Assembly: GCF_000374865.1 (NCBI RefSeq)
Contig: NZ_KB895464.1
Coordinates: 60,123-124,122, forward strand
Length of the DNA stretch: 64,000 nt
Direction: 5' to 3'
Source of the DNA: Arthrobacter sp. 135MFCol5.1
Lineage (GTDB): Bacteria; Actinomycetota; Actinomycetes; Actinomycetales; Micrococcaceae
Below, piece after piece: positions 8,486 through 16,168 of the stretch; position 1 is the first letter of the stretch; every line of letters starts with the position of its first letter. The translations under genes were made by a program, and so were the position numbers. Under the pieces are notes generated by a model that worked only from the letters and a program-made list of their open reading frames with translations, did not search any database and was not told where the DNA came from.

Positions 8486-9427
8486 ATGGCACTATTCATT
8501 ACCAAGCGCCTGCTGATGGCGCTTGCCACCGTGCTGGTGGTTGCGGTACTGGCATTCCTGCTGGTGCACGCAATGCCGGGCAGCCCTGGGGCCGTGTCCC
8601 TCGGCGCAGGCGCCTCCCAGCAGGCGATCGACGAGGTCAACCAGCGGATGGGCTGGAACGATCCGCTGCCGGCGCAGTTCTTCACCTGGCTCGGTTCCGC
8701 CGTCCAGGGCGACCTGGGCGTCTCGCTCATCGACGGCCGCTCGGTCAGCGCCGACCTCGCCAGCCGGCTGCCCGTCACCGCGTCGCTGGCTGCCGGCGCC
8801 ACCGTCCTCAGCGCGGTCCTTGGCATCGGCCTGGGCGTCACCGCAGCCGTCCGCGGCGGCGTCGTGGACCGGATCATCGGTGGAGTGGCAGGCATGGCCG
8901 TTGCCCTGCCCGCCTTCTGGATCGGCATCATCTTCGTCTACCTGCTGGCAGTCCAGTCCTCCGTCTTCCCGGCAACCGGTTATGTCCCCTTCGAATCCTC
9001 CCCACAGGACTGGGCCCTGTCCCTGGCGTTGCCCGTGATCACCCTGGCGGTGGGCGGAGGGGCATTCATCGCCCGGCAGACCCGTGCCTCCATGCTCGAA
9101 GCCCTGCAGCAGGAACACATCCGCACGCTGCGTGCCACGGCCACACCCACCTGGAAAATCCTCTACGTCCATGCCCTGCGCTATGCCAGCCTCCCGATTG
9201 TGGCTGGCATCGCCCTGCAGTTCATCCAGCTGTTCGGCGGGTCGGTCATCGCGGAGCAACTGTTCGCCATGCCCGGCCTGGGCCAGGCCGTCCAGAACTC
9301 CGTCAGCACCCATGACGCCCCGTCCGTGCAGGGCGTGGTGGTGATCGCCACCGTGGTGGTGGTCGCCGTGAACCTGGTGCTGGAACTCGCCACCAAGTTC
9401 CTCGACCCGAAGTTGCGTGCCTCATGA
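8486..9427 (+). CDS. ABC transporter permease (DppB type)
   Basis: A 313-residue membrane subunit. I start at ATG 8486, because the ATGGAGGTC 12 nt upstream serves as its ribosome site. It shows the DppB layout: an N-terminal membrane helix (FITKRLLMALATVLVVAVLAF), a large external loop, then five helices. The EAA-type cytoplasmic loop is TRASMLEALQQEHIRTLRA. It pairs with the permease half of the next gene. Its TGA overlaps the next ATG (ATGA), indicating translational coupling. Confidence 0.9.
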   Translation: MALFITKRLLMALATVLVVAVLAFLLVHAMPGSPGAVSLGAGASQQAIDEVNQRMGWNDPLPAQFFTWLGSAVQGDLGVSLIDGRSVSADLASRLPVTASLAAGATVLSAVLGIGLGVTAAVRGGVVDRIIGGVAGMAVALPAFWIGIIFVYLLAVQSSVFPATGYVPFESSPQDWALSLALPVITLAVGGGAFIARQTRASMLEALQQEHIRTLRATATPTWKILYVHALRYASLPIVAGIALQFIQLFGGSVIAEQLFAMPGLGQAVQNSVSTHDAPSVQGVVVIATVVVVAVNLVLELATKFLDPKLRAS

Positions 9428-11529
9428 TTCCCAACGTTGCCCCCGCGCCCGCAGACCAAGCACAGCCGACGACGGCCGCGGACCTTCGCAAGACACGTCG
9501 CCAGGGCGCGCCGAAGAAGTTCACTGGCAGCAAGCTGTTTGGCTCGTTCGGGAGCATCGCAGGGGTGGCCTGGCTGGCCGTCCTCGTGGCCGCCTCCCTG
9601 ACCGCCCCGCTCTGGCTGCCGTTCAAGACCGAGGACCAGGACTTCACCGCCGTGCTCTCCGGCCCAACCGCCGCGCACTGGCTTGGCACGGATGAACTGG
9701 GCCGTGACCTCCTGAGCCGGATCTTCGCCTCCGCCGCCGGCACCCTCGGGACGTCAATAATCACGGTGATAGTCGCCGTCGGACTCGGAACGCTTCTTGC
9801 GATGCTGGCCGCAGCCGCCGGCGAGCGCGTGGAGAACGCGGTCAGCCGCGTCACCGAGATCATGATGTCGCTGCCCGGCACCGTGATCATCCTGGCCGTG
9901 ATCGGTGCCGTGGGAACCAATATTCCGATGATCATGGGAATCCTGGGCGTCCTGATCTCGGCCGGCATCTACCGGGTGATGCTCGGGCAGGCCAAATCCC
10001 TTCAGTCGCAGCTGTACGTGGACGCCGCCAAAGTGGACGGTGTCAGCACCGCCGGTATCAGCCTGCGCCATGTGCTGCCCGGCCTGACCAACACCATCGT
10101 CGTCCAGGCCGCGCTGATCTTCGCCGTCGGCATGCTGATCCAGGCAGGCCTGGCGTTCATCGGATTCGGGCCGCCCATCCCGCAGCCCAGCTGGGGCGGA
10201 ATGATTCAAGGCGCCTCCCAGCACGTCTATGACGCACCCTGGATGATGGTGCCCACCGGCGCCGGCCTTGCCCTGACCGTCCTGTCGGCCAACGCCATCG
10301 GCAACGCCCTCGGCAAGGCGCCCAACGCCACCGCTTCACATCTGCCTTCCGCCGCCGCCCGGCGCCAGCGCGCCAAGGCAGTCGCCACCATCGCTTCAGC
10401 AGCCCCCGCTCCCGTCACGCAGGATGGCGTGGCGAAGGGGACGCTCAGCGTCCGCAACCTCTCCGTCGGCGTCGACAGTACCGGTGCGGGCAGCGGCGTC
10501 CGCCTGGTCACCGATGTCTCCTTCGACGTCGAACAAGGCACGGTCCTGGGGCTGGTGGGGGAATCCGGCTGCGGCAAGACGATGACCGCGCTGTCCCTTC
10601 TCGGTCTGCTGCCGTCCGGGGTCTCCGTCACGGGCGGCCAGATCCTCTGGAACGGCAGGAACCTTGCCGCCACCACCGACAAAGCCATGGAAACCGTCCG
10701 CGGCCGGGACATCGCCCTGATCAGCCAGGAACCCATGCGCGCCCTGGATCCCATGTTCACGGTGGGCTACCAGCTCACCGCCACCATCCGGCGGCTCCGC
10801 GGCATGGGCAAGGCGGAGGCCCGGGAGGAAGCCCGGAACCTTCTGGAGAAGGTGGGGATCGTGGACGCTGCACGCATCCTGAAGACCTATCCGCACCAGA
10901 TCAGCGGCGGCATGGCCCAGCGCGTGGCCATCGCCCTGGCGCTCGCCGGGCAGCCGAAACTGCTGGTGGCTGACGAACCGACCACCGCCCTGGACGTCAC
11001 GGTGCAGGCCGAAATCCTGTCCCTGCTGCGCTCCCTGGTGACGGACACCGGCATGTCCGTGGTGATGGTGACGCACGACCTCGGCGTGGTGGCGGACATC
11101 TGTGACCAGGTTGCCGTCATGTACGCCGGCCAGGTGGTGGAGAACGGCAGGACGGACAGCATCCTGGACAATCCCCGGCACCCCTACACCCTGGCTTTGC
11201 TTGCCGCAGACCCGCACGCCAACCATGCAAACGACATGCCGGAACGCCTCGCCACGATTCAAGGTCAGGTCCCCCAGCCCAAGGACTGGCCCACCGGGTG
11301 CCGGTTCGCCGCCCGCTGCCAGTTCGCCGGGTCCGCCTGCCTGGAACCCGTGCCGCTGCTGCCCTCCGGGGCCGGCGAAGGGCTGGTGCGGTGCGTCAAA
11401 GCGGACCAGCTCGCCGTCGAAGGCATGGACTGGCTGGCCACGGACGTACCCGCAGCCCGCGCCCTGGAGATCACCCCCACACAGAACCCGCGCAGTTTGC
11501 AGACCATCGTCGAAAAGGACCTGGCATGA
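9424..11529 (+). CDS. Fused ABC permease (DppC type) and ATP-binding protein (DppD type)
   Basis: A 701-residue natural fusion. Residues 1 to about 300 form a DppC-type permease (N-terminal TM, LGTDELGRDLLSRI motif, EAA loop around VMLGQAKSLQSQLYVDAAKV). A linker of about 35 residues rich in Ala/Lys/Arg follows. Residues from about 338 form an ABC ATPase with Walker A GESGCGKT (about 379-386), Q-loop SQEP, signature ISGGM, Walker B LLVADEPTTALD, H-loop THD and the oligopeptide-type C-terminal Cys-rich box (CRFAARCQFAGSAC). One polypeptide thus carries a membrane and a motor domain. Both flanking genes overlap it by 4 nt. Confidence 0.92.
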   Translation: MIPNVAPAPADQAQPTTAADLRKTRRQGAPKKFTGSKLFGSFGSIAGVAWLAVLVAASLTAPLWLPFKTEDQDFTAVLSGPTAAHWLGTDELGRDLLSRIFASAAGTLGTSIITVIVAVGLGTLLAMLAAAAGERVENAVSRVTEIMMSLPGTVIILAVIGAVGTNIPMIMGILGVLISAGIYRVMLGQAKSLQSQLYVDAAKVDGVSTAGISLRHVLPGLTNTIVVQAALIFAVGMLIQAGLAFIGFGPPIPQPSWGGMIQGASQHVYDAPWMMVPTGAGLALTVLSANAIGNALGKAPNATASHLPSAAARRQRAKAVATIASAAPAPVTQDGVAKGTLSVRNLSVGVDSTGAGSGVRLVTDVSFDVEQGTVLGLVGESGCGKTMTALSLLGLLPSGVSVTGGQILWNGRNLAATTDKAMETVRGRDIALISQEPMRALDPMFTVGYQLTATIRRLRGMGKAEAREEARNLLEKVGIVDAARILKTYPHQISGGMAQRVAIALALAGQPKLLVADEPTTALDVTVQAEILSLLRSLVTDTGMSVVMVTHDLGVVADICDQVAVMYAGQVVENGRTDSILDNPRHPYTLALLAADPHANHANDMPERLATIQGQVPQPKDWPTGCRFAARCQFAGSACLEPVPLLPSGAGEGLVRCVKADQLAVEGMDWLATDVPAARALEITPTQNPRSLQTIVEKDLA

Positions 11530-12533
11530 GCACCGCAGTCACCGAACGCCGCGATTCCACGCCGCCTTCCGACGCCACCCCCATGCTGGAGGTCAAGGAC
11601 CTGGTGGTCCGCTACGGCCGGGGCCGGAAGGCAGCCGCGGCCCCTGCCGCCGTCGACCATGTCAGCTTCAGCATCGCACCCGGGGAGACTGTGGGACTGG
11701 TGGGGGAGTCCGGATCCGGAAAGTCCACCATCGGCAAGGCAATCCTGGGCCTGCAAAAGGTGTCCGGCGGCACCATCACCTATCAGGGCAAGGACATCAC
11801 CTCCGCCGGCGCCGCGGAGCGCCGGGCCCTGGGCGGGGAACTGCGTGCCGTCTTCCAGGACCCCAACTCATCGCTGAACCCGCGGAACACCATCGGCACG
11901 TCCCTGGCCGAACCGCTGCGCCTCCGCGGCCTGTCCGCGGCAGAGGCACGGGCCAAGGCGGAGGACATGCTGGAACGCGTGGGCCTGCCGCGGGACGCCG
12001 TGGACCGGTACCCCAGCCAGTTCTCCGGCGGCCAGCGCCAGCGCATTTCCGTGGCACGTGCCCTCATCTGCGATCCCCAGCTGGTGGTCTGCGACGAAGC
12101 CGTCAGCGCCCTGGACCTTTCCACCCAGGCGCAGGTGCTCAACCTGCTGGCCGACCTCCGCGACGAGCGGGGCCTGAGCTACCTGTTCATCGCCCACGAC
12201 ATCGCCGTGGTCCAGTTCCTGGCCCAGCGCGTGGTGGTGCTGTACCGCGGGCAGGTGATGGAAAGCGGACCTGCCGCGGCCGTCACCGAAAACCCGAGGC
12301 ACCCCTTCACCCAGGCGCTCGTGGCCGCCTCCCCGGTGCCGCGTCCGGCGGAGCAGGCGGCGCGCCGCGAAGCCCGCGAATCACTGGGCGTCCGCACCGG
12401 GGCGGCTGCGGTCCCCGCACCCGGCGGCTGCCCCTTCCGGCTCCGCTGCCCCCTGGCCACCGACCTGTGCGCCACCGAGCGGCCGGCGCTGCGCCGGGTG
12501 GGGACGGCCGACGTCGCCTGCCACTACGCCTGA
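11526..12533 (+). CDS. ABC transporter ATP-binding protein (DppF type)
   Basis: A 335-residue ATPase starting at ATG 11526, which overlaps the preceding TGA. Walker A GESGSGKST, signature FSGGQRQR, Walker B LVVCDEAVSALD, H-loop AHD and the C-terminal oligopeptide-transporter box with conserved Cys residues (CPFRLRCPLATDLC) are complete. It forms the second motor subunit of the importer together with the fused ATPase half. It ends the transporter part of the operon; a GH78 gene follows after 37 nt. Confidence 0.92.
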   Translation: MSTAVTERRDSTPPSDATPMLEVKDLVVRYGRGRKAAAAPAAVDHVSFSIAPGETVGLVGESGSGKSTIGKAILGLQKVSGGTITYQGKDITSAGAAERRALGGELRAVFQDPNSSLNPRNTIGTSLAEPLRLRGLSAAEARAKAEDMLERVGLPRDAVDRYPSQFSGGQRQRISVARALICDPQLVVCDEAVSALDLSTQAQVLNLLADLRDERGLSYLFIAHDIAVVQFLAQRVVVLYRGQVMESGPAAAVTENPRHPFTQALVAASPVPRPAEQAARREARESLGVRTGAAAVPAPGGCPFRLRCPLATDLCATERPALRRVGTADVACHYA

Positions 12534-12570
12534 ACCCCTTGCCTCAACTTCAGAACGGACCCCTTCTTCC

Positions 12571-14862
12571 ATGACTTCCACTCCCTGGCTCGCCGCCATG
12601 ATTTCGCCCGAGCAGGACTTCGACGGCGCACCTCGGCTCCGCAAGGAATTTGCGCTCGAGGAGGGCCACGGCGGCGTGGTGAGGGCGACGCTGCGGGCCA
12701 CCGCCTTCGGCGTCTATGAGGCGTTCATCAACGGCTCACCGGTGGCGGACGACGTCCTGAGCCCGGGCTGGAGCTCCTACGAGTGGCGGCTCCGCTACCG
12801 CAGCTATGACGTCACGTCCTTGGTGGCCCCCACCAGCGTGCTGGGCGTGGAGCTGGGCAACGGCTGGTACCGCGGCCGGCTGGCCTGGCACGGCATGTCC
12901 AACCTCTACGGCAGTGAACTGGGGTTCTTCGGGCAGCTGGACATCGAGTTCGAGGACGGCCACGTCCAATCGATCGCGTCGGACACCACCTGGCAGGCAG
13001 GCCCCTCCACCACCACCTTCAACGACCTCTACGACGGGCAGACCATCGACGCCCGCCTTTATCAGAAGGGCTGGGCGGAGCCCGGCTATGTGCCCGGCGC
13101 TGACTGGACGGGCGTGCGTGAACTGACGTTCGACGGCGGCCGGCTCGGTGAGCCGGTCGGCCCGCCGGTGGTGCGCTCCGGCGTCGTCCGTCCCGTGGAA
13201 ATCCTCACCTCACCCGGCGGCCGGACACTGGTGGACTTCGGCCAGAACCTGGTGGGCTGGCTCCGGTTCACCGTTCGGGGCGAGGCCGGGCAGGCCATCA
13301 CCGTCCGACATGCCGAGGTGCTGGAAAACGGCGAACTCGGTGTCCGGCCCCTGCGGTCCGCGAAGGCCACGGACACGTTCATCCTCTCCGGCGGGGAAGA
13401 CGTCTTTGAACCCACCAAGACCTTCCACGGCTTCCGCTACGCCGAAATCGCCGGCTGGCCGGGAACGCTGACCGCGGATGACGTCGAGGCCGTGGTGGTC
13501 CACTCCGACCTTGAGCGCACCGGCACCTTCGAATGCTCCAACGAGCTCGTCAACCAGCTGCACCGCAACATCGTCTGGGGCCTCCGCGGGAACTTCCTGG
13601 ACCTGCCCACCGACTGCCCGCAGCGCGATGAGCGCCTGGGCTGGACCGGCGACATCGCGGTCTTCGCCCCCACCGCCGCCTACCTGTACGACGTCAAGGG
13701 CTTCCTGCAGGACTGGCTGCTGGACCTCTCCGCCGAGCAAAAAGCGGCAAACGGCCTGGTACCCATCACAGTGCCCGATGCCCTGAAGTACTGCCCGCAG
13801 CCGCCCGAATTCCCGGCCCCGGAATCCTCGGCGCTCTGGAGCGAAGCCTCCGTGTGGGTGCCGTGGGCACTCTGGGAGGCCTACGGGGACATCAGCGTGC
13901 TGCGGAACCAGTATGAGTCAATGGCCTCGCACACCCGCCGCGTGGAGGGGCTGCTCTCGCCCACCGGCCTGTGGGACTCCGGCTTCCAGTTCGGCGACTG
14001 GCTGGACCCGGACGCCGCGCCGGACCAGCCATGGGCGGCCAAGGCGGACACCGGCGTGGTGGCCACCGCCTGCATGTACCGCACCGCGCGCCTCACAGCG
14101 CAGGCTGCCGGGCTGCTGGGAAAGCACGACGACGAAGCGTACTTCGAGACGCTCGCCGCCCGGGTGCGGATCGCCTTCGCCGAACACTACGTGGCAGCCG
14201 GCGGCACCATCCGCAGCGACTGCACCACGGTCTACGCGCTGGCCATCGCCTTCGATGTCCTGGCCACCCCGGAGCTGCGGGAATTCGCCGGGAACCGCCT
14301 GGCCGAACTCGTCAGGGCCAACGACTACCGCGTGTCCACCGGGTTCGCCGGCACCCCGTTCATCACCCACGCGCTGACGGACACCGGCCACGTGGACGAG
14401 GCCTACCGGCTGCTGCTGGAGGAGGGCTGCCCGTCCTGGCTGTACCCGGTGACCATGGGCGCCACCACGGTCTGGGAACGCTGGGATTCCATGCTCCCGG
14501 ACGGCACCATCAACCCCGGTGAAATGACCAGCTTCAACCACTACGCCCTGGGCGCGGTGGCCGACTGGATGCACAAAGCCATCGGCGGCATCCGGCCGCT
14601 GGAACCCGGTTACGCCCGGGTGCTCATCGCCCCGCAGCCGGGGGAAGGGATCAGCTGGGCCAAAACCGCCCTGAAAACCCCGCACGGCGAGGTCCGGGTG
14701 GAATGGACGCTCGACGGCGGTGCGTTCCGCCTGGAGGCGGCCGTCCCTGCCGGGGTGGCGGCCGACGTCGTGCTTCCGGACGGTTCCCGGCACGCCACGG
14801 AGGGCGGGACGCGTCACTTTGACTGCCCTGTTGCGGTGCGGGAACCGTCGGTGGCCCGCTGA
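12571..14862 (+). CDS. GH78 alpha-L-rhamnosidase
   Basis: A 763-residue enzyme of glycoside hydrolase family 78. The N-terminal lectin-like beta domain (RATAFGVYEAFINGSPV, LSPGWSSYEWRLRYRSYDVT) and the catalytic (alpha/alpha)6 barrel are present. The general-acid motif DCPQRDERLGWTGD carries Glu354, and a second Glu lies in ATTVWERWDS. No signal peptide is seen, so it acts in the cytoplasm on imported rhamnosides. Its TGA overlaps the ATG of the damaged GH43 gene by 1 nt, so they share a transcript. It removes terminal rhamnose from plant glycosides; the precise substrate is unknown. Confidence 0.92.
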   Translation: MTSTPWLAAMISPEQDFDGAPRLRKEFALEEGHGGVVRATLRATAFGVYEAFINGSPVADDVLSPGWSSYEWRLRYRSYDVTSLVAPTSVLGVELGNGWYRGRLAWHGMSNLYGSELGFFGQLDIEFEDGHVQSIASDTTWQAGPSTTTFNDLYDGQTIDARLYQKGWAEPGYVPGADWTGVRELTFDGGRLGEPVGPPVVRSGVVRPVEILTSPGGRTLVDFGQNLVGWLRFTVRGEAGQAITVRHAEVLENGELGVRPLRSAKATDTFILSGGEDVFEPTKTFHGFRYAEIAGWPGTLTADDVEAVVVHSDLERTGTFECSNELVNQLHRNIVWGLRGNFLDLPTDCPQRDERLGWTGDIAVFAPTAAYLYDVKGFLQDWLLDLSAEQKAANGLVPITVPDALKYCPQPPEFPAPESSALWSEASVWVPWALWEAYGDISVLRNQYESMASHTRRVEGLLSPTGLWDSGFQFGDWLDPDAAPDQPWAAKADTGVVATACMYRTARLTAQAAGLLGKHDDEAYFETLAARVRIAFAEHYVAAGGTIRSDCTTVYALAIAFDVLATPELREFAGNRLAELVRANDYRVSTGFAGTPFITHALTDTGHVDEAYRLLLEEGCPSWLYPVTMGATTVWERWDSMLPDGTINPGEMTSFNHYALGAVADWMHKAIGGIRPLEPGYARVLIAPQPGEGISWAKTALKTPHGEVRVEWTLDGGAFRLEAAVPAGVAADVVLPDGSRHATEGGTRHFDCPVAVREPSVAR

Positions 14863-15576
14863 TGGGGGCCGCTGCCCGGGCGGAACCTGCCCTGCGCCTC
14901 GACGCCATCAGGATGCGGGACCCGTTCATCCTGGAGTCCGCTCCCGGCGGGTTCGTCCTGTTCGGGACCAGCGATGAAAATGTGTGGGGCGGACCGGCCA
15001 CCGGCTTTGACTGCTACACCAGCGAGGACCTGGAACATTGGGATGGCCCTTTTGCCGCCTTCCGGCCGCCGGCGGATTTCTGGGCGGACACCCAGTTCTG
15101 GGCTCCGGAGGTGTATTCGCTGGACGGGCGGTTCTTCATGTTTGCCACGCTCGCAACATCGTCCCGGGCCCGCCCTCGGGGCGTTGTGGTGCTCGTTGCC
15201 GATGCGGCGATCGGCCCTTACCGGCCGTGGAGCGACGGACCGGTCACCCCGGCCGCGCAGCCCTGCCTGGATGGAACACTCTACGTTGACGACGCCGGCG
15301 CCCGGTGGCTGGTCTACAGCCGCGGGACGGAAGGGACGCAGGAGGAACCGGGGACCGCCGACGGCCACATGTGCGCGGTCCGCTTGGCCCATGATCTTCG
15401 CGCCGCCGTTGGTGAGCCGGTCCTGCTGTTCACGGCCTCCTCGGCCCCCTGGGCCAGGCCGCTGCGTCTCCCGGACGGCGCAGAACCTCCGCCGGGGGCC
15501 GAACGACACACCGAACGAACGGGTCCGGCTCACAGCTGCAAGAATCGACGGGAACAGCCTCCGCCTGCATCAGTGA
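14862..15576 (+). pseudogene. GH43 family glycosidase with internal deletion and frameshift
   Basis: The N-terminal about 210 residues read as GH43: RMRDPFILESAPGGFVLFG, FWAPEVYSLDGRFFMFAT and RWLVYSRG, with the usual Asp and Glu positions of the first blades. After LRLPDGAEPP (about 15488) the frame no longer resembles the family. A GH43-like C-terminus (PNDTPNERVRLTAARIDG, NSLRLHQ, stop TGA 15574-15576) appears in the +1 frame from about 15499. The middle (about 90 residues expected) is missing. I infer a deletion near 15488-15500 that also shifted the frame. In the original frame the gene stays open and runs into the next gene, so a fusion product is formally possible. Confidence 0.75.
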
Positions 15577-15635
15577 GGTGCAGTGGAGGCGCTGATCTGC
15601 AACGATGTGGCACAGGACCATTCCCAGGAGGACTC

Positions 15636-16100
15636 ATGCCGTACACCGTGGATTTCAAGAACGTGTCCACCGTTGGTTTGGAATCGTCGCCCGTTGCCGA
15701 CGCGCTGGCCGGGCTGCGGGCCAACGAGGCACGTTACTACAAGAACAAATACGACCACGACTTCACCGTGGTCCCCGCGGACGAGGCGCCGGAAACGGTT
15801 GATTATGTCCACAACATCCTCTCCACCGAGCGGAACCTGGTGATCTCGTCCAAACCGCTCGAGGTGTCCTCCTTCGAAGTGGACGGGCTGCGGATGACGT
15901 ACGTGTTCTATGAGTCCGGGCTGTCCATCAACGTCATGTACGGCATTGCGGAAGGCGGCAAGCGGGCGGTCGGGTTCAAACTCTCGGACGGCATGGACGT
16001 TCCGGAGGAACTGGCGTCCAGCTTCAAGTTCGCCCGCCAGAAGTCCAAGCTTGCGGGCACCATCCGCGGCTCCTACTTCGTCATCAAGGGCGAGTACTGA
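15636..16100 (+). CDS. Conserved hypothetical protein in the glycosidase operon
   Basis: A 154-residue soluble protein. The start is ATG 15636, with AGGAGG 6 nt upstream, although the frame is open from the damaged GH43 gene. I recognise no domain. The sequence is alpha/beta in character (MPYTVDFKNVSTVGLESS at the start, VMYGIAEGGKRAVGFKLSDG in the middle, SYFVIKGEY at the end). Placed between glycosidase genes, it may have an accessory role in the sugar locus. It is not itself recognisable as an enzyme. Confidence 0.7.
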   Translation: MPYTVDFKNVSTVGLESSPVADALAGLRANEARYYKNKYDHDFTVVPADEAPETVDYVHNILSTERNLVISSKPLEVSSFEVDGLRMTYVFYESGLSINVMYGIAEGGKRAVGFKLSDGMDVPEELASSFKFARQKSKLAGTIRGSYFVIKGEY

Positions 16101-16168
16101 GCGCTGAAGCGGGGGCATCGCCTGGATCCGCGGGGCCGGTTGAAGCGCCGGGCACCGATCCCGCCCAC

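Noticed and set aside
14862..16100. A single 412-residue protein joining the GH43 fragment to the following hypothetical protein.
   Set aside because: The second part has its own AGGAGG and ATG at 15636, and the linking residues (about 15500-15635) are unlike protein; the GH43 C-terminus is found in another frame. I treat them as two genes.
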